64,000 nt of DNA from Streptomyces sp. NBC_01381 (GTDB taxonomy: Bacteria > Actinomycetota > Actinomycetes > Streptomycetales > Streptomycetaceae). The DNA lies in NCBI RefSeq assembly GCF_026340305.1, contig NZ_JAPEPI010000002.1, positions 3,472,001-3,536,000 on the forward strand. Reading direction: 5' to 3'. The notes under the pieces are model-generated. The model ran no database searches and was not told where the DNA came from. It was given only the letters and a program-made list of their open reading frames with translations. A program made the translations under genes and the position numbers. Each line of letters opens with the position of its first letter. Position 1 is the first letter of the stretch. Of the stretch, positions 1-8,926 are shown piece after piece.

Positions 1-1
1 C

Positions 2-670
2 CTGGACGGCGCGGGCAAGGAGGCCTACGGGCCCGTGCCGACCGACAGCCCCTGGTTCACCAAGGGCACCGAGCTGAAGTTCGACGCCGCCAAGGCCAAG
101 AAGATCCTCGACGACGCGGGCTGGAAGCCCGGCGAGGACGGCATCCGCGAGAAGGGCGGCGTCCAGGCGGAGTTCCCGCTCTGGTACCTCTCCGGCGACA
201 AGCTCCGCCAGGACCACGCGCTCGCCTACGCGTCCGACGCCAAGAAGCTCGGCATCAAGGTCGAGGTGCAGGCCGGCACGTGGGAGGTCATCGAGCCGCG
301 GATGCCCAAGGATGCGGTCCTCGCGGGCGGCGGCTCCCCGGCCGACCCGGACTTCGACCAGTACACCCTCCTGAAGTCCTCGCTCGCCGGTGACGGCTTC
401 AACAACATGGCCCACTACGACAACCCCAAGGTCGACAAGGCGCTCGACGAGGCCCGCGAGAGCGGCGACCACGCCAAGCGGCAGGCCGCGTACGACACCA
501 TCCAGCGCGAGCTGGTGAAGAACCCGGGCTACACCTTCCTCACCCACATCGACCACCTCTACGTCGTCGACAAGCGCTTCGGCGACCTGACCACCCAGAC
601 CGAGCCGCACGACCACGGCCTCGCGTCAGGACCGTGGTGGAACGTCGAAGACTGGCAGCCGAAGCAGTGA
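2..670 (+). CDS. ABC transporter substrate-binding protein, family 5 (C-terminal part)
   Basis: Extracellular binding component of a dipeptide/oligopeptide/nickel-type ABC importer (SBP_bac_5 family). Only about 222 C-terminal residues are present and the reading frame is open to the left edge, so the signal peptide and N-terminal lobe lie outside the window. The visible part has the typical family ending: a conserved stretch around DNPKVDKALDEA, a helical AAYDTIQRELV segment and a final lobe-closing strand. The stop overlaps the GTG start of the permease by 4 bases (GTGA), so it is the first visible gene of a five-gene transporter operon. The substrate cannot be told from this fragment; peptides, opines and metal chelates are all possible for the family. 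Confidence 0.88.
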   Translation: MDGAGKEAYGPVPTDSPWFTKGTELKFDAAKAKKILDDAGWKPGEDGIREKGGVQAEFPLWYLSGDKLRQDHALAYASDAKKLGIKVEVQAGTWEVIEPRMPKDAVLAGGGSPADPDFDQYTLLKSSLAGDGFNNMAHYDNPKVDKALDEARESGDHAKRQAAYDTIQRELVKNPGYTFLTHIDHLYVVDKRFGDLTTQTEPHDHGLASGPWWNVEDWQPKQ

Positions 671-1668
671 AGTCCGCGCTCCGGAAGCTCCCGTGGGGGC
701 CGATGGCGCGCATGACGGGACGGCGGGCCCTGTTCGCCGTCCCGGTCCTGCTCGCCGTCACCTTCGGCGTCTTCGCGATCGCCGCCGCGTCCCCCTTCGA
801 CCCGGTCAAGGCGTACGCGGGGACGGCCGGGCTCACGGCGTCCCAGGAGAACCTCGACCAGCTGCGCGCCAACCTCGGCGTCGACCAGCCCCTGGTGCAG
901 CGCTGGTGGAACTGGCTCACCTCGGCCCTGACCGGCGACCTCGGGGACTCCAGCACCCTGCGCCAGCCCGTCTCCGACGCCATCGGTGAACGCATCGGCT
1001 GGTCCGTGCTGCTCGCCGCCACCGCGTTCCTGCTCGCGATCCTCGTCGGCACCACGCTCGGCGTCCTCGCCGCGCGCCGTCCGGGCGGCTGGCTCGACCG
1101 TGCGGTGACCTCGCTCGCGTACACCCTCGAAGCGGCGCCGCCGTTCTGGATCGGCCTCCTCGCCGTCTGGCTGTTCGCCCTCAAGCTGGGCGTGCTGCCG
1201 TCGGGCGGGCTCACGGACACCGCGAGCTCGACCGTGACGGCAGGACAAGTCGCGAGCCATCTCGTGCTGCCCGCCGCCGTCCTGGCGATCTCGCAGCTTC
1301 CCTGGTTCGTTCTGTACGTACGTCAAGGCGTCGGCGACGCGCTCGGGGACGACCCCGTCCGTGGTGCACGCGCGCGTGGCCTCGCCGAACGGACCGTCCT
1401 CCTCGGCCACGCCCTGCGCTCGGGCATGCTGCCCGTGCTCACGCTGATCGGCTCGCGGGTGCCCGAACTGATCACCGGTGCGCTGCTCGTGGAGACCGTC
1501 TTCAGCTGGCCCGGCATCGCCGCCGCCACCGTGCAGGCCGCCACCTCCGTGGACTTCCCGCTGCTCGCCGCGCTGACCGTGCTCGCCACGGCGGCGGTGC
1601 TCCTGGGCAACCTCCTCGCCGATCTGCTGTACGGCCTCGCCGACCCGAGGGTGGGATTCGATGGCTGA
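667..1668 (+). CDS. ABC transporter permease, DppB/OppB type
   Basis: Inner-membrane permease of a peptide-type ABC importer. About 333 residues with an N-terminal membrane helix (LFAVPVLLAVTFGVFAIAAA), a periplasmic loop with the DQLRANLGVDQPLVQRWWNW pattern usual in DppB proteins, and about five further hydrophobic segments. The coupling loop near residues 225-250 (RARGLAERTVLLGHALRSGMLPVLT) is the family site for contact with the ATPases. I chose GTG at 667, which overlaps the previous stop (GTGA); an ATG at 703 is the alternative. It overlaps the next permease gene by 8 bases, showing translational coupling. Confidence 0.9.
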   Translation: MKSALRKLPWGPMARMTGRRALFAVPVLLAVTFGVFAIAAASPFDPVKAYAGTAGLTASQENLDQLRANLGVDQPLVQRWWNWLTSALTGDLGDSSTLRQPVSDAIGERIGWSVLLAATAFLLAILVGTTLGVLAARRPGGWLDRAVTSLAYTLEAAPPFWIGLLAVWLFALKLGVLPSGGLTDTASSTVTAGQVASHLVLPAAVLAISQLPWFVLYVRQGVGDALGDDPVRGARARGLAERTVLLGHALRSGMLPVLTLIGSRVPELITGALLVETVFSWPGIAAATVQAATSVDFPLLAALTVLATAAVLLGNLLADLLYGLADPRVGFDG

Positions 1669-2536
1669 CGTGACCTGGCGTGCCACTACAGGGGGCGCCT
1701 CGAAAACTCGCTCCACGCGCGCGTGGCGGGTACGTTCCTCGGCGGTGATCGTCGCGGCGGTCGTTCTCGCCGTCCTGCTCGTACCGCCGCTCGTGAACCT
1801 CGACGAACAGGCCGTCGACCTCGCGGCCAAGCTTCAACCGCCGTCCTGGGCGCACCCCTTCGGGACCGACGACGTCGGCCGAGATCTGCTCGTGCGCTGC
1901 GTGTACGGGCTGCGGGTCTCGCTCCTGGTGGGTGTGGTGGCGGCCGTCGTCGCCACCGTCATCGGCACGGCCGTGGGCGCGCTCGCCGCCGCGTCGGGCG
2001 GCTGGGTGGACCGGGTCGTCATGCGGCTCGTGGACGTCTTCTCGTCCGTGCCCCACCTGCTGCTCGGCATCTTCATCGTGGCGATGTTCCGGCCCGGCGT
2101 CTGGCCGGTCGTCGTCTCCGTCGCGCTCACCCACTGGCTGTCCACGGCCCGCATCGTCCGCGCCGAGGTGCTCTCGCTGCGGTCCCGCCCCTACGTCGAC
2201 GCGGCGATCTCCGGCGGTGCCTCGAGACTGCGCGTCACCGTGCGGCATCTGCTGCCCGGCGTGCTCCCGCAGGCCGGACTCGCCGCCGTCCTGATGGTGC
2301 CGCACGCCGTGTGGCACGAGTCCGCGCTCTCCTTCCTCGGGCTCGGACTCCCCACCCACCAGGCCAGCCTCGGCACGCTCGTGCAGAGCGCGCGCGGCTC
2401 GCTGCTCGCCGGGGACTGGTGGCCGACGCTCTTCCCCGGCCTGTTCATCATCGTGCCCACCCTGGCGATCGCGGGCCTCGCGGGTGCCTGGCGGGAACGG
2501 ATCAACCCCCGGCGCCGATCGGAGCTGATGCTGTGA
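1661..2536 (+). CDS. ABC transporter permease, DppC/OppC type
   Basis: Second membrane subunit of the importer, 291 residues. It starts with a cytoplasmic tail and a membrane helix (VIVAAVVLAVLLVPPLV), followed by the HPFGTDDVGRDLLVRCVYGLRVSLLVG motif region diagnostic of DppC-type permeases. The EAA-like coupling segment (AAISGGASRLRVTVRHLLPGVLP) lies near residues 185-210, and the C-terminal hydrophobic segment ends in a GxWRERINPR tail. It pairs with the DppB-type protein to form the channel. The ATG at 1661 lies inside the end of the upstream gene, and its stop overlaps the GTG of the first ATPase by 4 bases. Confidence 0.92.
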   Translation: MADVTWRATTGGASKTRSTRAWRVRSSAVIVAAVVLAVLLVPPLVNLDEQAVDLAAKLQPPSWAHPFGTDDVGRDLLVRCVYGLRVSLLVGVVAAVVATVIGTAVGALAAASGGWVDRVVMRLVDVFSSVPHLLLGIFIVAMFRPGVWPVVVSVALTHWLSTARIVRAEVLSLRSRPYVDAAISGGASRLRVTVRHLLPGVLPQAGLAAVLMVPHAVWHESALSFLGLGLPTHQASLGTLVQSARGSLLAGDWWPTLFPGLFIIVPTLAIAGLAGAWRERINPRRRSELML

Positions 2537-3492
2537 CTCCCGTGCTGTCCGTGCAGGGCCTTTCCGTACGTTTCCGCATGCGCGGCGGCAGCTTCGTCTC
2601 CGCCGTCACCGACGCCCGCTTCGACCTCGCGGCGGGGGAGTGCCTGGCCCTCGTCGGCGAGAGCGGCTGCGGCAAGTCCGTGCTCGCGTCGGCGCTGCTC
2701 GGGCTGCTCCCGCAGAACGCGGAGACGGCCGGGTCGGCGCTCATCGGCGACGTGGACCTGCTGGCCGCCGACGAACGGACCCTGGCCCGCACCGTGCGCG
2801 GGCGGCGCGTCGGCCTCGTACCGCAGAGCCCGGCCGCACACCTGACGCCCGTGCGGACGGTGCGCGCCCAGCTGGAGGAGACCCTGCGGGAGCTCGCGGG
2901 CGTGCCGCGGCCGAAGCTGCGGGCGGCCGCCGAAGCAGCCGCCGAGCGCGCCGCGTTCCCCGCCGGGCACCTGGACCGCTACCCGCACGAGCTCTCCGGC
3001 GGCCTCGCCCAGCGCGCCGCCACCGCGCTCGCGCTCATCGGCGACGCGCCGCTGCTGCTCGCCGACGAACCGACGACCGGGCTCGACCGTGACCTCGTCG
3101 ACCGCACGGTGGACGAACTGCGCCGGCACGTCGGCGAGGACCGCGCGCTGCTCCTGATCACCCACGATCTGGCTGCCGCCGAGCGGATCGCCGACCGCGT
3201 CGCCGTGATGTACGCGAGCCGCATCGTCGAACTCGCCGACGCAGACGACTTCTTCGGCACGCCTGGGCCCCGCCACCCGTACGCGCGCGGCCTGCTCGAC
3301 GCCCTGCCGGAGCGGGAGTTCACGCCGATCCCCGGCATGCCGCCCGAGCTGTCCGCGCTGCCGGCCGGATGCGCGTTCGCGGCGCGCTGCCCGGCGGCGG
3401 ACGAGGCCTGCGGAGCCGTGCCCGAGCCGGCGGACTCAGTCGCCTGCCACCACCCCCACCCGGCGGCCCTGCTGGAGGCACCCCGTGCTTGA
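2533..3492 (+). CDS. ABC transporter ATPase, DppD/OppD type
   Basis: First ATPase of the importer, about 319 residues. Walker A is GESGCGKS (near residue 43), the ABC signature is LSGGL (near 155), Walker B is LLLADEP (near 175), and the switch histidine follows in LLITHDL. The C-terminal tail has HPYARGLLDALP, the oligo_HPY extension of peptide transporters, and a Cys-containing end (CAFAARCPAADEAC) that is usual in this family. The start is GTG at 2533, overlapping the permease stop (GTGA). The same frame is open far upstream inside the permease gene, but that part has no ABC homology. The end overlaps the second ATPase by 8 bases. Confidence 0.92.
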   Translation: MTPVLSVQGLSVRFRMRGGSFVSAVTDARFDLAAGECLALVGESGCGKSVLASALLGLLPQNAETAGSALIGDVDLLAADERTLARTVRGRRVGLVPQSPAAHLTPVRTVRAQLEETLRELAGVPRPKLRAAAEAAAERAAFPAGHLDRYPHELSGGLAQRAATALALIGDAPLLLADEPTTGLDRDLVDRTVDELRRHVGEDRALLLITHDLAAAERIADRVAVMYASRIVELADADDFFGTPGPRHPYARGLLDALPEREFTPIPGMPPELSALPAGCAFAARCPAADEACGAVPEPADSVACHHPHPAALLEAPRA

Positions 3493-4156
3493 ACTGCGTT
3501 CCGTCACCGCCGGATACGACCGCCGCGCCCCCGTCGTACGCGGCGTGGACCTCACCGTCGACGCGGGCGCCTCCGTCGGCCTCCTCGGACCCAGCGGCTG
3601 CGGCAAGTCGACGCTGGCCCGCGTCGCCGCGCTGCTGCACAAGCCGGACGCGGGCCGCGTCGTCATCGACGGCGAGCCCGCGCGCGGCTGGCGGCACCGC
3701 GCGCCCCGCGAACAGCGCACCGCCTTCGGCGTGGTCTTCCAGCAGCCGCGGCTCTCCGCCGACCCCCGCCTGACCCTCACGAACCTGATCGCCGAGCCGC
3801 TGCGGGCCGGCGGGCGGGGGAGCGAGGCAGCCGAGCGGGTAAGGGAGTTGGCGGCCACCGTCGGACTCGGCGACGACCTCCTGGGCCGCAGGCCGCACGA
3901 GGTGAGCGACGGCCAGCTGCAGCGCGCCTGCCTGGCTCGCGCGCTGGTGCTCCGCCCCCGCTGGCTGATCTGCGACGAGATGACCGCGATGCTGGATGCC
4001 TCGACGACGGCTGCGCTGGTGCACGCGGTGGAGAAGTACCGGCGCGAGAGCGGCGCCGGCCTGCTCGCGGTCGGCCACGACCGGGTGCTCCTGGAGCGGT
4101 GGTGCGACCGGACGGTGCACTGGAGCGAGCTGGTGGTGGACGGCAGGAAGCCCTGA
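3485..4156 (+). CDS. ABC transporter ATPase, DppF/OppF type (short form)
   Basis: Second ATPase of the importer, 223 residues. Walker A is GPSGCGKS and the Q-loop lies in VVFQQPRLS. The signature is VSDGQ instead of LSGGQ, and Walker B is WLICDEMTAMLD. It ends soon after the H-loop (AVGHDR) and lacks the oligo_HPY tail found in the partner ATPase; usual OppF/DppF proteins have 300 or more residues. The short form is common in some actinobacterial transporters, so it need not be damaged. It is the last gene of the operon: 135 bases without a gene follow. Confidence 0.9.
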   Translation: MLELRSVTAGYDRRAPVVRGVDLTVDAGASVGLLGPSGCGKSTLARVAALLHKPDAGRVVIDGEPARGWRHRAPREQRTAFGVVFQQPRLSADPRLTLTNLIAEPLRAGGRGSEAAERVRELAATVGLGDDLLGRRPHEVSDGQLQRACLARALVLRPRWLICDEMTAMLDASTTAALVHAVEKYRRESGAGLLAVGHDRVLLERWCDRTVHWSELVVDGRKP

Positions 4157-4291
4157 AGTTCCGTGCGCTCATCGCAGTGAACGAAGGGCGTCGATAGCGC
4201 CAACTCCCCGCCGCAGGAGGTTTCTTGACGCGGGCATGGCCTCATACTCACTGAGGCCCCGCCCGTCGTCCCTCGTCCTCCGGGAGTCTCC

Positions 4292-5152
4292 ATGGCCCTC
4301 TTCAGCCGTCGTAGAGCCCTCACCACCTTCGGCGCCGCCCTCGCGGGCACCGTCGCCGTCCCCGCGTACGCCCAGGCGAGCGAGCGCGGACACGGCCCCC
4401 GCCCCCTCATCCGCGCCCACGCGCACAACGACTACGAGCACCCCCGGCCCCTGTTCGACGCCCTTGACCACCGCTTCGGCAGCGTCGAGGCCGACATCTA
4501 CCTCGTCGACGGCCAACTCCTGGTCGCCCACGACCCGGTGGACCTCGACCCCACCCGCACCCTCGAATCCCTGTACCTGGACCCCCTGGCCGCCCGCGTC
4601 CGCGCCAACGGCGGCTCCGTGTACCGGGGTTACCACCGCACCCCCTTCCAGCTCCTGGTCGACATCAAGACCGAGGGCGCGGCGACGTACCTGAAACTCG
4701 ACCGCCATCTCCAGCGCTACCGGCACCTGTTCACCACGTACTCCCACGGCAAGGTGCGCCGCTCCGCCGTGACGGCGGTGATATCGGGCGACCGCGCGGC
4801 CCGCGCGCCGATGGAGGCCCAGCGGGTGCGCCGCGCCTTCTACGACGGCCGCCTCGCCGATCTCGGCACCGCGGCCCCCGCCTCATTCATCCCGCTGATC
4901 AGCGACAACTGGACGCTCAACTTCAGCTGGCAGGGCGTCGGCGCGTTCCCCGCGGCCGAGCGCGACAAGCTGCACGGCATCGTCTCCACCGCCCACAAGC
5001 GCGGTCAGCGCGTCCGCTTCTGGGCCACCCCCGACCTGGCGGGTCCGGCGCGCGAGGCGGTGTGGGGCGAGCTCCTCGCCGCAGGCGTCGATCACCTGAA
5101 CACGGACGACCTGGCGGGGCTCGAAACATTCCTCGACGCCCACGGGAACTAA
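4292..5152 (+). CDS. Secreted PI-PLC / GDPD-like TIM-barrel protein (HAHNDY family)
   Basis: Probable exported phosphodiesterase of the phosphatidylinositol-phospholipase C / glycerophosphodiester phosphodiesterase superfamily, 286 residues. The N-terminus is a Tat-like signal (SRRRALTTFGAALAGTVAV, then an Ala-x-Ala site near residue 28). The conserved core begins with HAHNDYEHPRPL (residues 46-57), followed by EADIYLVDGQLLVAHD and DIKTEG, which carry the acidic and histidine residues expected at the metal site. It ends with HLNTDDLAGLETFL, the usual last strand and helix. The substrate is unknown. It follows the ABC operon after 135 bases with its own ribosome-binding site (GGGAG, 5 bases before ATG). 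Confidence 0.8.
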   Translation: MALFSRRRALTTFGAALAGTVAVPAYAQASERGHGPRPLIRAHAHNDYEHPRPLFDALDHRFGSVEADIYLVDGQLLVAHDPVDLDPTRTLESLYLDPLAARVRANGGSVYRGYHRTPFQLLVDIKTEGAATYLKLDRHLQRYRHLFTTYSHGKVRRSAVTAVISGDRAARAPMEAQRVRRAFYDGRLADLGTAAPASFIPLISDNWTLNFSWQGVGAFPAAERDKLHGIVSTAHKRGQRVRFWATPDLAGPAREAVWGELLAAGVDHLNTDDLAGLETFLDAHGN

Positions 5153-5251
5153 CACCCGTTCGGAGGACATGCCGGTCGCCCGGACGGTCCCTCCGCTGCG
5201 CAACACTGACGGCCGAAGCCGCGGTGCTGACGCGGCGGAGGAGGGTGTTCC

Positions 5252-5446
5252 ATGGCCATCTCGGTCTCTGTGGTGCTGCTGCTCGTGATCCTTGCGGTGG
5301 TTTTTCTGCGTAACGGCGCGCTGAAGTTCTCGCACGCTCTTGTCTGCGCGCTGCTCGGCTTCTACCTGGCGAGTTCCAGCGTGGCGCCGACCATCCACAA
5401 CGGGGTCACGGCCACGGCCGACATCGTCAGCAGCCTGCAGCCGTGA
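5252..5446 (+). CDS. Small membrane protein, 64 aa, unknown function
   Basis: A 64-residue protein with one strong N-terminal membrane helix (residues 2-17, rich in Val, Leu and Ile) and a second weaker hydrophobic stretch (about residues 27-45), ending in a short polar tail. I believe similar small proteins with the ending TIHNG-TATADI are conserved in Streptomyces, but I cannot name a function. It stands alone between two secreted-protein genes, with 99 bases before and 90 after it. The weak Shine-Dalgarno GGAGG lies 10 bases before the ATG. Confidence 0.65.
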   Translation: MAISVSVVLLLVILAVVFLRNGALKFSHALVCALLGFYLASSSVAPTIHNGVTATADIVSSLQP

Positions 5447-5501
5447 ACATCCGCCCGCTGCCCTGATCGTTTCGCCTTCATGAACAACTGTCATGTTTCC
5501 A

Positions 5502-5536
5502 TGGACACTTCAAGGGCGCCGATCTAGCTTCGGCGC
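5502..5536 (+). promoter_or_regulatory. Leaderless promoter with a hairpin abutting the start codon
   Basis: TGGACA (5502-5507) and TAGCTT (5525-5530) are separated by 17 bases, close to the housekeeping -35/-10 consensus, and six bases later comes the ATG of the next gene. There is no Shine-Dalgarno sequence. Transcription would start at or next to the ATG, giving a leaderless mRNA. The same stretch holds a perfect inverted repeat, GCGCCGA (5516-5522) and TCGGCGC (5530-5536), overlapping the -10 box, which could be an operator. Confidence 0.55.
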
Positions 5537-7108
5537 ATGTCCAGCAGACTGCGTCGTCTCGGTTTCAGCAGTGCGGTGGCCCTGGCCGCGGCGTCCCTCG
5601 CGTACCCGGCCCACGCCGACGACATCCCGAAGGCGCCGGGGCACCGGCGCGTCGAGCAGTACGCGGGAGCGCCCGCCGCCACTCAGCCGCTGCCCGGCGA
5701 ACAGCCGCCCCAGCACCCGTATCTCGCGGCCAACGGCCGCAGCGGCATGCACGCCGACGCGGCGGGCAGCGGAACGTACCCATGGAACGGGCCCCTCGGG
5801 AAGAAGCCGCAGGTCGGCAGCGCGAAGATGGCGGCGATCGGCGGGGAGTGCGCCACCGCCACCTTCGACCGCGCGGGCCGCATCGTCACCGTCTGCGGCA
5901 CCTTCACCGGCTTCCTGGTGAAGCTGCTCGATCCGGATTCGCTGGAGACGCTCGCCGAGTACAAGCTGCCGCAACGCCCCTCGACCGTCGAGGCGATCAC
6001 CCGGCTCGACTTCTCGAAGATCTTCAAGGACACCTCGGGCGGCGCCTACTCGTACCTCGACGACCAGGACCGGCTCGTGCTCGCCGACTCGCGGCAGCAC
6101 ATCGTCCGGCTCGCGCACGAGCAGACGGCGGACGGCAGTTGGCGGTTCGTCGTCGACAAGGACTGGGATCTGACGGAGCATGTCCCGCACGACTGCGTTA
6201 CCTGGTCAAATCTCTACCCGAGTGGCGAATGTGACCCGGTCACGTCCGTGATGCCCGACTGGGAGGGCCGGATCTGGTGGGTGACCCGGCAGGGCCGCGT
6301 CGGCACCGTCGATCCCGAGTCCGGAGACATCCGCTCGATCCGCCTGGAGGGCGAGGAGATCCAGAACTCGTTCTCCGTCGCCGATGACGGCGTGTCGATC
6401 GTCTCCGACCACGCGCTCTACAGCTTCCGGGCGGCCGCCGACGGCACCCCGAAGGCCGTCTGGCGCCAGACCTACGACCGGGGGACGGGCACCAAACCGG
6501 GTTCGGTGAACCAGGGTTCGGGCACCACCCCCGACCTCTTCGGCGCGGGCGACGACTACGTGGCGATCACCGACAACGCCGACGACCGCATGAACGTCCT
6601 CGTCTACCGCAGAGGCGCCGACGTCCCCGCCGACAAGCGCCTCGTCTGCAAGGTCCCCGTCTTCGGCTCCGGCGCGTCCACCACCGACAACTCGCTGATC
6701 AGCTGGGGCAACAGCCTGGTCGTCGAGAACAACTACGGCTACGAGAACATCACTTCGCTGACCTTCGGGCGCAGCGTCGTCGGCGGGGTCAGCCGGATCG
6801 ACGTACGCGAGGACGGCAGCGGCTGCGACACCGTGTGGGAGAGCGCTGTCCGCGCGCCGTCGAATGTGCCCAAACTGTCCACCGCGGCCGGTCTGTTGTA
6901 CTTCTACACGAAGGAGCCCAACAGCCTCGGCATCGACGCCTGGTACCTGACCGCGGTCGATTTCCGCACCGGCGAGACCAAGTGGAAGCGTCTCGCCGGC
7001 ACGGGCATCGCCTACGACAACAACTGGGCGCCGGTCACCCTCGGCCCCGACGGCACGGCGTACGTCGGTGTCTTCAACGGGCTCGTGGCGGTGCGGGACA
7101 CCGAGTGA
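5537..7108 (+). CDS. Secreted beta-propeller (PQQ-like) protein, unknown function
   Basis: A 523-residue exported protein. Residues 1-27 form a Sec signal ending in AYPAHA. The mature part has no transmembrane segment and shows repeated propeller-like blades with WEGRIWWVTRQGRVGTVDP and GLLYFYTKEPNSLGIDAWYLTAVDFRTGETKWKR, resembling PQQ/quinoprotein blades (the last one has DFRTGETKW). I see no cofactor-binding residues that would allow an enzyme call. It may bind or modify an extracellular ligand. It is transcribed from a leaderless promoter and ends 16 bases from the convergent glycosidase gene. Confidence 0.7.
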   Translation: MSSRLRRLGFSSAVALAAASLAYPAHADDIPKAPGHRRVEQYAGAPAATQPLPGEQPPQHPYLAANGRSGMHADAAGSGTYPWNGPLGKKPQVGSAKMAAIGGECATATFDRAGRIVTVCGTFTGFLVKLLDPDSLETLAEYKLPQRPSTVEAITRLDFSKIFKDTSGGAYSYLDDQDRLVLADSRQHIVRLAHEQTADGSWRFVVDKDWDLTEHVPHDCVTWSNLYPSGECDPVTSVMPDWEGRIWWVTRQGRVGTVDPESGDIRSIRLEGEEIQNSFSVADDGVSIVSDHALYSFRAAADGTPKAVWRQTYDRGTGTKPGSVNQGSGTTPDLFGAGDDYVAITDNADDRMNVLVYRRGADVPADKRLVCKVPVFGSGASTTDNSLISWGNSLVVENNYGYENITSLTFGRSVVGGVSRIDVREDGSGCDTVWESAVRAPSNVPKLSTAAGLLYFYTKEPNSLGIDAWYLTAVDFRTGETKWKRLAGTGIAYDNNWAPVTLGPDGTAYVGVFNGLVAVRDTE

Positions 7109-7124
7109 CCGGCGGCGCCCGGGC

Positions 7125-8408
7125 TCACGCCGTGGAGAACACGCCGATGCCGTTCGGCACCGGGCGCTCCGCGCCACCGCTGGGGTTGTTCCGTACGGTG
7201 ACGGAATCGGCGCCCGGTGGCCTGGCGACCAGGGTGCTCGACGAGACCAGCGTGGACGAGCCGCCGCCGTCCAGGCTGAATCCGTCCTCCGCGCCCAACT
7301 CGCGCAGGGTGTCGACCACTTCGGCGATCGTCAGGCCCGAACGGAACTCGGGGGAGCCGTCGAGCGAGAGCAGCAGCAGACGCTCGCCGTCGTCGGCGAT
7401 TCCGGCGGCGGTCCGCACCGCGGAGGTCACGGTGTCGATTCCGGGCAGTGGCGCGCCGCCGCGCAGCACCGGGTAGCCGCCGAGCGCGAAGCGGAACGGA
7501 GTGCGGGACTCGGCCGCCACCAGGCGGTGCCGGACGCTCACCGGGTCGCCGACCGACAGCTTGCGCAACTGCTGGGCGCCCGCCTCGCGGCCCACGAGGA
7601 CCGTGCTGCCGCGGGCCACGGGCCCGCTGCCGGGCGTGTCGGCCGACTCCACGACACGCCCGTGGCGCACCGTCACCTCGTGGGTGTCCGTGCTGCAGGG
7701 CGCGCCCCGGTTCGTATCGGTGCCACAGGTGGAGCGCACCCGCGATGTGCTGCCCCAGTCGCTGGTGAACGCGCCGACGGAGCCAACGGGCAGCGCGTAC
7801 TGGTTGAGCCCGCCCAGCGGCAGCCGGGTCTCGGCGGTGCGCACTTCGCCGTCCAGACGGAGATCGTCCATGCGGGCCCGCCGGTCGAAGCCGACGCCGA
7901 GCACGGCCTCGGTCGTCACACCCGGCGGCATCGCAGGGCCGAAGCGCTGGCCATTGGGCACCGCACCCTTGAGGGCGCGGCCGCGGGCGACCGCCGGGCC
8001 GACGGGCGCGCCGGTGGCCTCGACGCCCGGATGCTGGGTCTCGCTGATGTTGAAGAAGTCGCCGTTGATCCCGCCGACCGCACCGGCCCCGTCGGCGAGC
8101 GTGGACACGGCGGAACGGGCGCCCACCGCACCGGGATAGAGCAGGTCGACGCCGGTGCGCGGGTCGCTCAGGTCGATGTCGAGCACATGCGCGCGTGCCG
8201 TGCCGCGCGATGCCGGAATGTCGAAGTGCCGGTAGGACACGCCCGGAGCGATCTCCGAACCACCCGGCTGGCGGGTGCCCTGCACGGCGTCGGCCGGTGC
8301 CGCTCCCATCAGAGCCGCACCGGCCAGCGTGCCGAATGCCGTCAGTACCGAGAGCGCCGCTCTCGCCGTTCTGAATCGTAGGAAAGTGTGTTCGCGTCGT
8401 GTTGCCAC
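7125..8408 (-). CDS. Secreted phosphodiester glycosidase family protein (NAGPA/DUF2233)
   Basis: Exported protein of the phosphodiester glycosidase family, named after the mammalian uncovering enzyme that removes GlcNAc from phosphodiesters. 427 residues if started at GTG 8408, which has a GGGGG ribosome-binding site 6 bases upstream; a start at 8474 would put 22 residues before the signal peptide. The signal ends near AAPADA. Family features are GAVGGINGDFFNI (NGDFF block), ALNQYALPVG, and the C-terminal SLDGGGSSTLV motif. In bacteria these proteins probably act on cell-wall glycan phosphodiesters; the actual substrate is unknown. It is convergent with the beta-propeller gene. Confidence 0.82.
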   Translation of the reverse strand: MATRREHTFLRFRTARAALSVLTAFGTLAGAALMGAAPADAVQGTRQPGGSEIAPGVSYRHFDIPASRGTARAHVLDIDLSDPRTGVDLLYPGAVGARSAVSTLADGAGAVGGINGDFFNISETQHPGVEATGAPVGPAVARGRALKGAVPNGQRFGPAMPPGVTTEAVLGVGFDRRARMDDLRLDGEVRTAETRLPLGGLNQYALPVGSVGAFTSDWGSTSRVRSTCGTDTNRGAPCSTDTHEVTVRHGRVVESADTPGSGPVARGSTVLVGREAGAQQLRKLSVGDPVSVRHRLVAAESRTPFRFALGGYPVLRGGAPLPGIDTVTSAVRTAAGIADDGERLLLLSLDGSPEFRSGLTIAEVVDTLRELGAEDGFSLDGGGSSTLVSSSTLVARPPGADSVTVRNNPSGGAERPVPNGIGVFSTA

Positions 8409-8509
8409 TACGCCCCCTGATGTCTCCCTGGCCAGGCCAACTGCCCCAGTGTGGGGGCCGTGTGAGGAGTTCACCAGATGGTGGTGCCCGTCGGCTGGAG
8501 GGCTTGCGG

Positions 8510-8866
8510 CTAGTTGCCGATCAGTCGGGAACGGATGAGGAAACGTACACCTTCGGGTGCTTCGAGGGAGAAGCCGCCGCCCCGGCCCGGTACGACATCA
8601 ACGATCAGCCGGGTGTGGCTCCACACCTCGTGCTGGCTCTTCGACATCCAGAAGGCGACCGGCTCGGCGACGCCCGCCACGTCCAGCGAGGCGAGGCGCA
8701 CATCGGAGCCGCCGGTCCGGAACTCGCCCGCCGGGTAACACATCGGGGCGCTGCCGTCGCAGCAGCCGCCGGACTGGTGGAACATCAGCGGTCCGTGGGC
8801 CTCCCGCAGCCGCCGCACCAGTTCGGCGGCAGCAGGGGTCAGCTCCACGCGCGGGGATTCGGTCAT
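8510..8866 (-). CDS. DUF779 family protein
   Basis: A 118-residue cytosolic protein of family DUF779. Conserved residues are seen in MFHQSGGCCDGSAPMCYPAGEF (residues 29-50, including the Cys-Cys pair and a third Cys) and in FWMSKSQHEVWSHTRLIVDVVPGRGGGFSLEAPEG. Members usually sit next to an NAD-dependent aldehyde dehydrogenase gene. Here there is none in the window, so the gene is an orphan copy. The Cys-rich centre suggests metal binding or redox chemistry, but the function is not known. A 12-base palindrome lies 60 bases upstream. Confidence 0.85.
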   Translation of the reverse strand: MTESPRVELTPAAAELVRRLREAHGPLMFHQSGGCCDGSAPMCYPAGEFRTGGSDVRLASLDVAGVAEPVAFWMSKSQHEVWSHTRLIVDVVPGRGGGFSLEAPEGVRFLIRSRLIGN

Positions 8867-8926
8867 GGGCCGCCGCCATTCCTTGCTCGCCGGGCCGCCG
8901 TTGAGGCGGTGCTCCAGTCAAGCCCG

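Noticed and set aside
559..1830. Long minus-strand open frame (423 codons) over the transporter genes
   Set aside because: It has a low-complexity Arg/Gly/Glu composition and lies antisense to clear permease genes; typical of shadow frames in high-GC DNA.
1..4156. Nickel or opine specificity for the ABC importer
   Set aside because: The binding protein is cut by the window edge and none of the visible parts determine the ligand.
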